DNA of 54,431 bases from Bradyrhizobium sp. AUGA SZCCT0283 (GTDB lineage: Bacteria > Pseudomonadota > Alphaproteobacteria > Rhizobiales > Xanthobacteraceae): positions 1 through 54,431 of the forward strand of contig NZ_JAFCLU010000041.1 of assembly GCF_018130385.1 (NCBI RefSeq), in the 5' to 3' direction. Shown here in pieces: positions 17,685 through 26,302 of the stretch. A program made the position numbers and the translations under genes. Below the pieces are notes generated by a model, which searched no databases, was not told the DNA's origin, and was given only the letters and a program-made list of their open reading frames with translations. Within the stretch, counting starts at the first letter, position 1. Each line of letters starts with the position of its first letter.

Positions 17685-18266
17685 TTATTGCAAGGGTATT
17701 CCCGCCTTCCCTGGAAAGCTGAACAGGCTGCCGCCCTCCCGGACGGCAGCGAATGACACTGCTTTGTCGCCAACCAGACTTGACGTGCGGAGAGCTTGCT
17801 TTTGAACCGGGGAGCATGTCTGCGGCGCGCCTCCGCCGAGAGCAATCGTGGCAGCGTCGCGTTTCGTCGTGCCGAGCCGATCCATCGTCTCCTGCATGAG
17901 CGACGTTCCCAACTGGACGCGACGCTTGACCTGTGTGGCCAATTCGTCGAAGCGCTCGGACCCAAGTACGCAAGCAGCGCGTTGGTCCGCTGCAGAAAGC
18001 ACCGGTGTCACGGCGAGATGGAAGCGCGCCTGAAGGGCGACGGTCTCATTTACGATTCTAAGGCCGCGATCGAGCTCGTCGAGTTGGCGGCTCATAAGGG
18101 AAAGGCGACGGTCTATCGGAAGATCGTTGGTCTCATCGTCGGCACCGAGGAACTGAGCGAGGGCGGCCTCAACGAGCGCCGACTTGCTTGTGCCGGGACG
18201 TTTGGCCGCTGCCGCCAACCGTGCGGCCATTTGTTCCGATAGGTAGACGCCTATTCTGGGTTTCAT
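17685..18266 (-). CDS. CopG-like ribbon-helix-helix protein of a rhizobial conjugative element
   Basis: 193 residues from ATG 18266. 'MKPRIGVYLSEQMAARLAAA' and 'GTSKSALVEAALAQFLG' form the N-terminal ribbon-helix-helix. The middle, 'LDRGLRIVNETVALQARFHL', and the C-terminal 'AVREGGSLFSFPGKAG' are typical of the protein that sits between traG and trbB in tripartite-ICE-type transfer clusters. It probably binds DNA and regulates or assists transfer. Here traG is missing upstream and the trb genes are missing downstream, so it is an orphan. Its end overlaps the extended MFS frame. Confidence 0.8.
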   Translation of the reverse strand: MKPRIGVYLSEQMAARLAAAAKRPGTSKSALVEAALAQFLGADDETNDLPIDRRLSLMSRQLDELDRGLRIVNETVALQARFHLAVTPVLSAADQRAACVLGSERFDELATQVKRRVQLGTSLMQETMDRLGTTKRDAATIALGGGAPQTCSPVQKQALRTSSLVGDKAVSFAAVREGGSLFSFPGKAGIPLQ

Positions 18267-18505
18267 GATGGACCTTGCGCCTGCGTTACGCATCCGATGA
18301 CTTTGGCTGCCGAAAGTGGCTTGGCCGCCAAGAACGTGGCCTACAGAAGGAGGCACTCGGGTCTTTGGGCAACCGCTCAACCGCGCTTGTCGTAGGTTTG
18401 GATAGAACCGCGTACAAAAACCGATCAAGCCCGTGTGCGATCTGGAGCGACCGTGGATCGAGGTGTGTCACGGGCTGGCCCGAAAGGGCCGAACGTGGCT
18501 TGCCG

Positions 18506-20260
18506 TCAAATGCCGAGACCGATTTTCCTTTCAAAGCTCCAGGTCACTCGCCCGTCTGCGGTTGCAACACCTGAGACCTCTCGACCAAGGTGCCGCTCCA
18601 ATGCCGGTTGCCAGGGCACGAGTTGGAAGCCAGTTCCATCGTCGATCATGGCAAAGCGGCCCGACGCCAGGATCAGGCGTTGACGATAGATGCCAGCCAC
18701 ATGCTCGCCCTCAGATGAAGGACGATGGAGCAGCCCGGTCTCAACGGAGAGCCTTGAGATAGCTGCATCAAGTTCCCGTTGTCTCAAGGTCTTGAGCAGA
18801 TCGCGAGCTAAGATGACCCGCGGCCCCTGTCGCCGCGCAAGACCTTCGCCTACGAGATGATCAATCCGGCGTTCCATCGCATCCCGTGCTGCGATACCAA
18901 ATCCGGTGCTGCTGACTTCAGAATCTCGGGTAATCAACTGTCGGTCAATCCAGGTCGCTCCCTGCGCCGAGACCTGGGCCTCAATACTGAGATCCGATCG
19001 CGTGGCGAGCGAGAGACGCTTGCGCCCCTGCGCATCGTCATATGTCCGCGCCTCCACGATTGCGCCGGGCGCGGCATCGCCGGTCATTTCGATATCGGTA
19101 AACCGGATGTGATGCGTTCGTCCATCGATGCCCTCGACGATCGCGTAGGCCGAGCCTCGCAGCTCGTCATGTAGTCCCCGCTCGACAAGACGGCCGAGGA
19201 CCGCATCTACCGGCACGTCGCCGTGCAGGGCAAAGCCTGCGACATCCGGCTCGCGGTGGACGCCGCTCATCGCCCGATGCATCGTCTTGATGATATCGCC
19301 GCGAAGCGAGAGATCACGCAGCTTGTCCTCAATACCGGCTTTGAGGGTCCAGCAGCCGGGTGCAATCTGCTCGGCAAGACCGAGACGCTCCAGCCTGGTC
19401 GCCCGTCCGACCATCAGGCGGCGGAGTTCGGGGTCTTCGCCTGATGCGCTGGGGCGAAGGTCTGCCACGCCAGCCCCCTCGTCTGTGGCAACACGCAACG
19501 CCCGATCGAGGCTCGTCCAACGTTCGGCCTCAAGCTCCCTTTCCAGGGCAGACCGGATTTCCCGCTCGCTGCGCGGCCCAAGCTCGAGGGTAACGCGCTC
19601 GGCGGCACGATCCCGAAACCCGCGGCTGATGTAATCCCGGCTGATGACCAGATCCTGGCCGTCCTCGGCACGCCCGCGGATCAGGACATGAATATGCGGG
19701 TTATCGGTGTTCCAATGATCGACCGCGATCCAGTCCAGTTTGGTTCCGAGATCCCGGGCGACGTCGGTCATCAGTTCGCGCGTGAAGGTGCGGAGATCGC
19801 CCAGCTCGGCGGCATCCTCAGGAGAGATGATAAAGCGGAAGTGATGCCGGTCATCCGTACAGCGCTCGGCGAAAGCGCGTTCGTCCACCATATCCGACGT
19901 CGCGTCGAACATCCGGGCTTCCGCTCCATCCCGCGTCACGCCGTCGCGTTTCAAATAGGTGATGTGCTTGGACAGCGGCGCCGAGCGAAACCGCGCGCCG
20001 TGATGACGGACCACGCGCGCCTTCATCACCACACGTCGTGAGGTCGATCGCAACGACAGGGAGAGCGCAGCACGCCGGCCCCGACCGAAGCGGGACCGGC
20101 TCGCACCGCCCTTGCCTCGTCCAAAACTGTGACCGACATGTCCTGCCTTCTTTGCGGCCCGCATGACCTGGCCGACAAAGCTCTTCGGACGCGAGAGGCT
20201 ACGCCCACTGTCGCGAATGCGTCCAGGACGGACGCGAATTTCACTGTCGCGCTGCTTCAT
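18506..20260 (-). CDS. Relaxase/mobilisation nuclease (DUF3363, RlxS type)
   Basis: 584 residues. A basic leader ('KKAGHVGHSFGRGKGGASRS') precedes the nuclease part, which holds 'SKHITYLKRDGVTRDG', 'DDRHHFRFIISPEDA' and 'DWIAVDHWNTDNPHIHVLIR'. The HIH cluster is the metal site of HUH-like relaxases. The DUF3363 part fills the rest and ends normally with 'WQPALERHLGREVSG' and 'VTWSFERKIGLGI'. It would nick oriT and pilot the strand. This is the best preserved gene of the conjugative remnant. Expected partners traG and the trb genes are absent, so at most it could be mobilised in trans. Confidence 0.88.
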   Translation of the reverse strand: MKQRDSEIRVRPGRIRDSGRSLSRPKSFVGQVMRAAKKAGHVGHSFGRGKGGASRSRFGRGRRAALSLSLRSTSRRVVMKARVVRHHGARFRSAPLSKHITYLKRDGVTRDGAEARMFDATSDMVDERAFAERCTDDRHHFRFIISPEDAAELGDLRTFTRELMTDVARDLGTKLDWIAVDHWNTDNPHIHVLIRGRAEDGQDLVISRDYISRGFRDRAAERVTLELGPRSEREIRSALERELEAERWTSLDRALRVATDEGAGVADLRPSASGEDPELRRLMVGRATRLERLGLAEQIAPGCWTLKAGIEDKLRDLSLRGDIIKTMHRAMSGVHREPDVAGFALHGDVPVDAVLGRLVERGLHDELRGSAYAIVEGIDGRTHHIRFTDIEMTGDAAPGAIVEARTYDDAQGRKRLSLATRSDLSIEAQVSAQGATWIDRQLITRDSEVSSTGFGIAARDAMERRIDHLVGEGLARRQGPRVILARDLLKTLRQRELDAAISRLSVETGLLHRPSSEGEHVAGIYRQRLILASGRFAMIDDGTGFQLVPWQPALERHLGREVSGVATADGRVTWSFERKIGLGI

Positions 20261-20273
20261 GATCTCTCACCGC

Positions 20274-20510
20274 TTACCCGCGAAAACCGACGGCTCTCGA
20301 TGCGTTGATTTGTTTGAGGTTTCGGGCTGCAGCGACGGCATGACCACTCTCATCGCCTCGCAGAACCTCAACGCCATCAACCACATGCGCCGAACCGAAG
20401 GCGGCGCTTTTCCCTTGCCATCCGAGGCTGATATCTCCCTGCTCCTCCTGCCTCACATCAGAGGATGCGATATCCTGCGACAGGCTGCGATGAAGCACGA
20501 TTTCGATCAT
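20274..20510 (-). CDS. Hypothetical 78-residue frame between relaxase and transglycosylase
   Basis: Open frame starting 'MIEIVLHRSLSQDIASSDVR' directly upstream of the relaxase gene, with a gap of 13 bp. It has no recognised domain. It is in the right place for a small transfer-cluster gene, but composition is only weakly protein-like and the neighbouring upstream genes are broken. Confidence 0.35.
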   Translation of the reverse strand: MIEIVLHRSLSQDIASSDVRQEEQGDISLGWQGKSAAFGSAHVVDGVEVLRGDESGHAVAAARNLKQINASRAVGFRG

Positions 20511-20618
20511 TGCGATCTGATCCCTCGGGCAAGGCGCACGAACAGGTTGTTTGACTGCGGTATAAGAGCCGATAGGTCGACGACAGCGTAGCGGCGTGAT
20601 GAACGGTTCTGACGCATG

Positions 20619-21228
20619 TCAGCCAAAGCTTTGCCGTCGGGCGCGATGCTCGCCGACAGGTCGCAAACAGTGACAAGTTGGCCGAAGCAAACGACCTTGC
20701 GACGGAGCAATTTGCTTGCTGGCCCGCACGTCCTCGATCGTCGGCATGAGCGTTGCCACATGCGCTTGTGTCTCCTCCGGCAGCGGTCTACCTGTCGTCG
20801 GGTGGCGTTCGTAGCGTCCAGGCCCTGCATTGTAGGCGGCGAGGAACCCCGGCGCGCCGTAACGATCGTGGAGTTCGCGGATATGTAAGGATCGGCGCCG
20901 AGACCGTGCCGAGCGCACAATTCGGTCCAGGTCATTGGCTTGATCTTCATCAGGCCAATGGCGCCCTTTCGCGACCTCGCCCGTGATTTTTGACCACTTT
21001 CAACGCGCATCACCGCGCGTATCCAGTGCTCTGGCACACTGAACCGCCTGGATGCTTCGGTGACAAACGCTGCAAAGGGATGGAAGGATTTACCGTTCGC
21101 CCGATGCGTCGCCGGCGATGCTTGACCCGCATGCGCAGCACTGCAGGACAACATCGGCGCTGCAAGACGATCACGGCGCACAGCATCGACCTGAGGGATC
21201 GCAAGGCTGCCATCGTGCCCGCGGCCAT
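20619..21228 (-). pseudogene. Conjugal-transfer lytic transglycosylase, multiply broken
   Basis: Three frames together reconstruct an SLT-type lytic transglycosylase. The leader 'MAALRSLRSMLCAVIVL' shifts frame before 'AAPMLSCSAAHAGQA'. The catalytic part, 'ASRRFSVPEHWIRAVMRVES' (Glu of the ES motif) and 'KGAIGLMKIKPMTWTELCAR', runs to 'HGLGADPY'. There, roughly 12 residues including the usual 'NILAG' are missing and the frame shifts into 'IRELHDRYGAPGFLAAYNAG'. The enzyme would open peptidoglycan for the transfer channel. At least two lesions make it non-functional. Confidence 0.8.
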
Positions 21229-21254
21229 CAAGAGTGAAGCGCTGACGCGCAGGC

Positions 21255-21489
21255 CCGCGGCAGAAAGCGGCCATCGGCGAGGAAGGTTGCAAACGGCTCA
21301 GGTGGTTCGATCGCGACAAGTTCGGTGACGAACAATCGGTCGGTCGGCTGTAACCGGTAGAGGCCGATGGGAACGCTTTCGGAAGCGTTCCATAGAAACC
21401 GGGGAACCGGTCTCGCCGCGATCGATGACAGCACACCGGCCGGCTGCAGCCAACAGCGCCGTCAGGAGTATCATCACGCGGCCCGTCAC
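21255..21489 (-). pseudogene. traF-like S26 signal peptidase, N-terminal remnant
   Basis: Starts with GTG 21489, overlapping the DUF2840 stop by 4 nt (GTGA), as in intact transfer clusters. 'MTGRVMILLTALLAAAG' is followed after a one-base shift (near 21440) by 'VLSSIAARPVPRFLWNASES' and 'VPIGLYRLQPTDRLFVTELV'. Similarity stops at 'FLADGRFLPR', near 21255, and the catalytic Lys region is gone. The protein normally matures the pilin. The remnant is fused directly to the transglycosylase gene by a deletion. Confidence 0.8.
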
Positions 21490-21950
21490 AGCGCGATCCT
21501 CCGACGATGCAGCCAGGTCTGATGGCGCGAGCGCGTGTAAGCGCGAGGCACTTCATTGACGGACACCCGGTTGTGGACGTGGTGCCAGTAATCCGGAGCC
21601 GCGTCAGCCGGGTCGATGCCGAGCGCCTCGATGGCGTCGACAATCTGCAACACGCGTTCGACCTTGGACCAGCCTGACAAGCGCAACAGGAGTTCGCCGC
21701 CTGGTCGTACATAAGGCACGGTCGCGCAGCGCTGGCCGGGCGCGACAGCCCGCAGGATATCGACGCGCGAGATAACGGTGCCGAAGTCGTTGGAGGCCCA
21801 GCGCACGAACGCGAAGATGCTACCCGTGGCGAATGAAAGGATCCGCCGTCGCTTATCGAGAATCTGCTCCTCGGCAGCGTGGCCGAAGCGAATCCAGTTC
21901 TCGATGCGCTTCTCCAGCCAAAGGAGTTCGACATCAGTGAGATCGCTCAT
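21486..21950 (-). CDS. DUF2840 protein of the conjugative element
   Basis: 154 residues from ATG 21950: 'TDVELLWLEKRIENWIRFGH', 'SFATGSIFAFVRWASNDFGT' and 'PYVRPGGELLLRLSGWSKVE'. DUF2840 genes sit between parA and traF in rhizobial ICE and plasmid backbones, and their function is unknown. The gene is intact. An upstream open extension to 22244 has no family resemblance and is excluded. The 4-nt overlap with traF marks the old operon. Confidence 0.82.
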   Translation of the reverse strand: MSDLTDVELLWLEKRIENWIRFGHAAEEQILDKRRRILSFATGSIFAFVRWASNDFGTVISRVDILRAVAPGQRCATVPYVRPGGELLLRLSGWSKVERVLQIVDAIEALGIDPADAAPDYWHHVHNRVSVNEVPRAYTRSRHQTWLHRRRIAL

Positions 21951-22401
21951 CCTGCTGCTCACTGGTAAGAGTGGCGAGCCGGGAAGCCCGCAAGATGGGA
22001 CGAAAGAGCACCATTGTTGCCCGCTCCCGCGCTGCAATGTTGAGCAGCAATCATCGTGCCGGAAGAGGATGCTGGACACGACTCCGGAAACGGAAGCCTC
22101 AGAGGCGTGCGATTTCTGTTGAGCCTGCTCGTGATTCGGCCCCTGGATCGTGAGTCCAGTTCGCGAATCCTGGAGCTGTTTCGCGAAACCTCGCACCAGA
22201 TCCCGGGATTTCGTCGGCTGACCACTGCTGTGGAAAACGGGCACTCCGTTAGAAAGAATCCGCAGGATTCCAGGTTAGTAAAGTTACGAGCGCGAAAAGA
22301 ATTTGAGCGCCAGGACGTTACGTTCGATTTCGGTCCCCGATAGGACGAGGATCGGGTCCCCGATGGCACGCGAGTCCTCGTCCCCGATAGCACGAAATGA
22401 T
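21951..22401. other. Scar between DUF2840 and the repA tail; parA missing
   Basis: 451 bp with no intact gene where a ParA-type ATPase gene is expected in intact elements. A short motif around 'tccccgatagcacg/ggtccccgata' recurs at 22335-22392. I see no ParA Walker motif on either strand. Confidence 0.45.
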
Positions 22402-22755
22402 TCACAGCTTGTGCACCGATGCAGTTGGGAGTCCGCGACGGCGTGGAGCAGCCGTGAGCGGATCGACAGGAATGGGCGTGAAGTTGAGGCGTTCAGCGCC
22501 GCGAAGGCCGCGGTCGATAACGAGGCGATAGCCAGGCAAGGTCTGGCGGCGGACGATCTCCCGGAGATCGTATGCAAAATGCTTCAGCGGCGAGAGGCTG
22601 CCAGACTTGGCGTGCAGATGAACGAAATCGAAACTCCAGCCGCCGGTCTGGCGTCCGCCATGCTTGCGCACGAGGCGATAGAGCCAGCGCTCCAGGCCGC
22701 CGGTCAGGTCGAAATACGCACGATCAATGGTGAGTACGAGTGCTTCATCCAGCAC
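22402..22755 (-). pseudogene. Replication initiator (RepA-type) C-terminal fragment
   Basis: 118 codons matching the C-terminal half of the plasmid/ICE replication initiator: 'LDEALVLTIDRAYFDLTGGL', 'ERWLYRLVRKHGGRQTGGWS' and 'SGSLSPLKHFAYDLREIVRR'. The N-terminal half is missing; the fragment starts exactly where similarity to the hydrolase gene begins on the other strand, so this is the right-hand boundary of the inserted element. Confidence 0.8.
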
Positions 22756-22762
22756 ACTGTCC

Positions 22763-23613
22763 GGCCGCTTCCTCGATGTAAGTGGCGTTCGTCTCCACTA
22801 CGTTGAACGGGGCTCGGCGAACCCCTGGTTCTGTTGCACGGCAACGGCAGCATGATGCAAGACTTTGACTCCAGCGGTCTGATTGATCTTGCGGCAAAAC
22901 ATTTCAGGGTCGTCATTTTCGACCGACCCGGTTTCGGTCACAGCGACCGCCCGCGCAATGTGGTCTGGACCCCCGACGCCCAGGCCGAGCTGATCAAGCA
23001 AGCACTCACAAAACTCAACGTTTCCAATGCGAACGTTCTCGGACACTCATGGGGCGCATCGGTTGCCGTTGCACTAGCGCTGAAATACCCCGACATGACC
23101 CGCGGCTTGGTGCTCGCCTCGGGTTTTTACTATCCCACCGCAAGACCCGATGTCATCGCGATGGGCGCGCCTTCGTTGCCGGTCGTCGGCGACCTTCTCA
23201 GTCACACCTTGTCGCCGTTGATTAGCCGGGCGATCTGGCCGTTGATGATGAAGAAAATCTTTGGTCCTCAGTCTGTGCCGAAGAAGTTCGAAGGATTTCC
23301 GAAGGAAATGGCCCTTCGCCCCTCACAGATACGGGCATCTGCCGCGGAATCGGCGCTGATGATTCCGGATGCTTTCCTGTTCCGCAATCAGTACGCAGAT
23401 TTGAAAATGCCGATCGTGATCATTGTGGGCGAGCAAGACAGATTGATCGACATCGACACACAGTCGGCACGACTGCACTCCGAAATTCCGCAGAGTAGGT
23501 TGCACCGAGTTGCCGGAAATGGCCACATGATCCAGCAGACGGCCACGGATGAGGTGATGTCGGCTATACTCAAGGTAGCCGGTCGCCCGTCAAAGCTTGA
23601 AGCTGCGGAATAG
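22763..23613 (+). pseudogene. Alpha/beta hydrolase with lost 5' end and a frameshift
   Basis: 'GRFLDVSGVRLHYVERGS' in one frame (22763-22815) continues after a one-base deletion in 'EPLVLLHGNGSMMQDFD'. The rest is a clean alpha/beta hydrolase: the oxyanion HGNG, nucleophile 'VLGHSWGASVAVALAL', acid 'IVGEQDRLID' and histidine 'VAGNGHMIQ'. The expected leader and start are absent because the conjugative remnant begins at about 22755. Without repair only an internal start after the HGNG motif is available, so the product would be inactive. The substrate is unknown. Confidence 0.8.
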
Positions 23614-24028
23614 CTCGGATTGAGCGACCGCGAGAGCGGCCAGGGTAGCGGGGCGAAGCGTGCCCCGGGGCTAGGAGGGATTTGTTACCTTACGCAGAAA
23701 TTTAGGTTTGCGGACGCCGCAACGGCTCTTTGAGCGCGTACAGGGGTTCGGCTAACCTATCTTTGTCTATTGTTCAATTGCGGACCGACGGCCAAGGACT
23801 GCCGAGGCGGCGTGCGGGGCAGGTGCCGCCGCGGCGGGCGTGCTGTCAGGCGGCTTTACCGAAGACGCGCTGCGCAGGGCGGGCTGCTTCGCGGTCGCCG
23901 GCGAAATCTCCCGCTTGCTTGGTGCTCTTGAGAATACAAAACCGGTCTCCGGTGCGAGCCGTTAGGAACATTTGACGCACGGGGTTATTGGGCTGCAGCA
24001 GCCCCGCAAATTCAGCCCCGAGGTCATC
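23614..24028. other. Intergenic region before the catalase gene
   Basis: 415 bp. No supported gene. A GGAAC at 23965 resembles an EcfG -35 element, but no CGTT lies at the right distance (GGTT is only 13 nt away), so I do not call a promoter. Confidence 0.4.
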
Positions 24029-25309
24029 ATGTATCATCACGTAAAGAAGCTCATGTACACGGTTCGCGTCGATGAACCGGACCCGCGTTTTGGCAACATG
24101 TTGCTTGAGCAATTCGGCGGGGCCAACGGCGAGTTAGCTGCCGCGATGCAATATTCCATCCAGGGCCTGAACTGTGAAGATCCGGACCGCAAAGATCTCC
24201 TGATGGATATCGGAACCGAAGAGCTGAGCCATCTTGAAGTCGTCGGCAGCCTTGCCCGCCTCCACCTCAAGCCGATGAAGTTCGACCGGGAAAAGGCAGA
24301 AGCCGATCCGCTGATCGCTATCGCGGGCGGCGGCGGCGTCAATCTCTTCAACTCGCAAGGCAATGCCTGGACCGCGGACTATCTGAAGATCACCGGCGAG
24401 CTTGACGTCGACCTCCGCAGCAATATCGCTGCCGAAGCCCGCGCCAAGATCGTTTATGAGAGGCTGATCAATTTCTGCGACGATGCTGGTACCAAAGATG
24501 CGCTGCAGTTTCTTATGACCCGCGAAATCACCCACATGAAAGCCTTTTCCGCAGCCCTTGAAAGCATGAAAAAGCCGGCCTTCTCGATCGGCAAGCTCGC
24601 CCCCACACCCGGCCTTGTGAATCAGTTCTTCAATGATTCGACCGGCACAGGTGATGAAGGTGAGATCGATACGAGAGGCCCGTGGAATGAGGGCGGCGAC
24701 TGGGAATTCATGGCCTCCCCGGCCCTATCGACAGCCGATACTGACTCCGAAACCACGATCAGGACGGAGAGTTCGCCACCCACAGCGCCGGAAGGTATCG
24801 GTGACCTGCTGGTGGATGAATTGAGGGACATTCTCCACGCGGAGAAGCAGTTGACCAAAGCACTCCCCAAAATGGCGGAGGCGGCACGGTTCGACCGCCT
24901 GCGCGAGTGCTTCGAGGAGCACTTGATTGAGACTGAAGGTCAGATCGAGAGGCTGAATGAATGTCTCTCACTGCTAGGAGAAACTGCTCGCACCAAGCCC
25001 TGCAAGGGCATGATGGGCCTTGTCGAAGAGGGCCAGGAAGTCATGAAGGAAGGAGAAGAGAAAGAAGATGCCCTCGCCGACCTCGCATTGATAGGTGCGG
25101 CGCAGCGCGTAGAGCATTACGAAATCTCCGCCTATACGACCGCAAAGAACCTCGCGCAGCAACTGCGGCACAGTGCGATCGTGGCGCTACTCGCCAAGTC
25201 GCTGGCGGAGGAAGAGAATGCTGACATGTTGCTCAACCAGATTGCCCGCACGCTCATGTCGGTTGCTAAGATGCCCGAGGCAATCGAACAGAGTGCCGAA
25301 GAGGCATAG
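24029..25309 (+). CDS. Manganese catalase fused to a DUF892 ferritin-like domain
   Basis: 426 residues from ATG 24029. Residues 1-210 are a non-haem manganese catalase: metal ligands appear in 'NGELAAAMQYSIQGLN', 'GTEELSHLEVVGSLA', 'AEARAKIVYERL' and 'MTREITHMKAFSAALE'. A 45-residue linker rich in Ser/Thr/Glu follows. Residues about 262-420 are a YciE/DUF892 ferritin-like bundle ('LLVDELRDILHAEKQLTKAL', 'AAQRVEHYEISAYTTAKNLA', 'EEENADMLLNQIA'). It should dismutate hydrogen peroxide, and the second bundle may bind iron or manganese. Stand-alone catalases of this type are about 280 residues, so the fusion is notable. A strong terminator follows. Confidence 0.92.
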   Translation: MYHHVKKLMYTVRVDEPDPRFGNMLLEQFGGANGELAAAMQYSIQGLNCEDPDRKDLLMDIGTEELSHLEVVGSLARLHLKPMKFDREKAEADPLIAIAGGGGVNLFNSQGNAWTADYLKITGELDVDLRSNIAAEARAKIVYERLINFCDDAGTKDALQFLMTREITHMKAFSAALESMKKPAFSIGKLAPTPGLVNQFFNDSTGTGDEGEIDTRGPWNEGGDWEFMASPALSTADTDSETTIRTESSPPTAPEGIGDLLVDELRDILHAEKQLTKALPKMAEAARFDRLRECFEEHLIETEGQIERLNECLSLLGETARTKPCKGMMGLVEEGQEVMKEGEEKEDALADLALIGAAQRVEHYEISAYTTAKNLAQQLRHSAIVALLAKSLAEEENADMLLNQIARTLMSVAKMPEAIEQSAEEA

Positions 25310-25324
25310 ACAACAAATCGCCGA

Positions 25325-25359
25325 GGGCCGCCTCATGAACGAGGCGGCCCAGCTTTTTT
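25325..25359 (+). terminator. Rho-independent terminator of the catalase gene
   Basis: A perfect 10-bp stem GGGCCGCCTC/GAGGCGGCCC with a 6-nt loop, followed by agcTTTTTT, 16 bp after the stop codon. Confidence 0.92.
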
Positions 25360-25518
25360 GTGCTGCAGCGCCGCATGAGAGCCTGAATTTTTGGCCTTGG
25401 CGTGATGTCCCTCGCGCAAGAGGGGATTGCACCCCGTTGCCTTCAAGGGCTGGCCCGGGCAGAGATAGGAACCAAGGGCTAGGCATCGCTGTTGGAGCTG
25501 GTTTTTAGGGGAAAGGGT

Positions 25519-26098
25519 ATGTCAAAGAACGACGAATTGCGCTGCGGCCCGCCCGGAGAGACTGCAGTTCATCTCTGCGTTGATATGCAGAGAATGTTTG
25601 CCGAGGGCACCGAATGGAAGATGCCCTGGCTTGATCGCGTCCTGCCGAATATCCTGTCAATCACTTCCATCCACTCGGAAAAGACGATCTTCACTTCATC
25701 CCGGCCCACAAGCCCGGTCAGGGCGTCGGAATGTGGCGCCACTATTACGAGCGCTGGGGCTCCATGACCATTGATCAGCTAGGCCCGGAAATGATCGGGC
25801 TGGTTCCTGACTCGCGAAGTTGCGTTCCCCCTGCCCGCACCTACGACAAGAATGTGTATTCGCCCTGGACAGGCACCGACCTGCATCAGCAGCTGCGCAG
25901 CGCCGGGATCGAAACCGTCATCATCACCGACAGCGAAACCGATGTCTGCGTGCTGACGACCATGCTGGGCGCGATCGACTGCTGGCTTCCGGATCATTCT
26001 CGTGACCGACGCTCTTTGCAGCTCGGCAGATGAAACCCACCATGCCATGATGAATGTCTATATGAATCGCTTTAGTCAAGAACTTCGCCGCCTAGGCA
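25519..26098 (+). pseudogene. Isochorismatase-family cysteine hydrolase with two frameshifts
   Basis: From ATG 25519 'ETAVHLCVDMQRMFAEGTEW' (catalytic Asp) runs to 'SEKTIFT'. A deletion near 25693 shifts to the frame of 'GMWRHYYERWGSMTIDQLGP', 'TYDKNVYSPWTGTDLHQQLR' (catalytic Lys) and 'VIITDSETDVCVLTTMLGAI' (catalytic Cys). An inserted base near 25984 shifts back to 'ILVTDALCSSADETHHAMMN'. All three catalytic residues survive in DNA but not in one frame. The family hydrolyses amides or vinyl ethers. A second, smaller remnant of the same gene lies at 38632. Confidence 0.85.
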
Positions 26099-26164
26099 GT
26101 CATCGCTATCGAGAATATCCGCCTGCTCAATGAAGTGCGCCAGCGCACAGCCGATTTAAGCGCG
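26099..26164 (+). pseudogene. Short fragment of a GAF-type sensor kinase
   Basis: 22 codons, 'VIAIENIRLLNEVRQRTADL', are the characteristic junction between a GAF domain and the coiled coil of large rhizobial GAF-histidine kinases. No more of the gene follows. It is joined directly to the end of the broken isochorismatase gene. Confidence 0.55.
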
Positions 26165-26302
26165 AATCCCTGCAATTCCGGACGGCCAGCGCGGAGGGTG
26201 TGGCTGCGGCCAAACGCATGATTTTGGCGCGCACTGAGGCTCGCGTTGATGGCGACGTAGGGGGTACCTACCTAGTACCACCGCGCGGGTCAGTTTGAAT
26301 CG

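Noticed and set aside
17569..17965. Extension of the MFS transporter to TTG 17965
   Set aside because: The added approximately 130 residues have no membrane or MFS character and lie antisense-frame over the RHH gene of the conjugative remnant.
20507..21934. A 475-codon minus-strand open frame
   Set aside because: Only its last third is protein-like (the transglycosylase core); the rest runs out of frame over DUF2840 and traF. It is a composite of shadows and a broken gene.
22834..23613. Treating the alpha/beta hydrolase as an intact gene from TTG 22834
   Set aside because: That start lies inside the oxyanion HGNG motif and the preceding beta strands are present upstream in another frame, so the gene is broken.
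23965..23990. EcfG promoter upstream of the Mn catalase
   Set aside because: GGAAC is present, but the only GGTT is 13 nt away, outside the 16-17 nt spacing, so no call was made.
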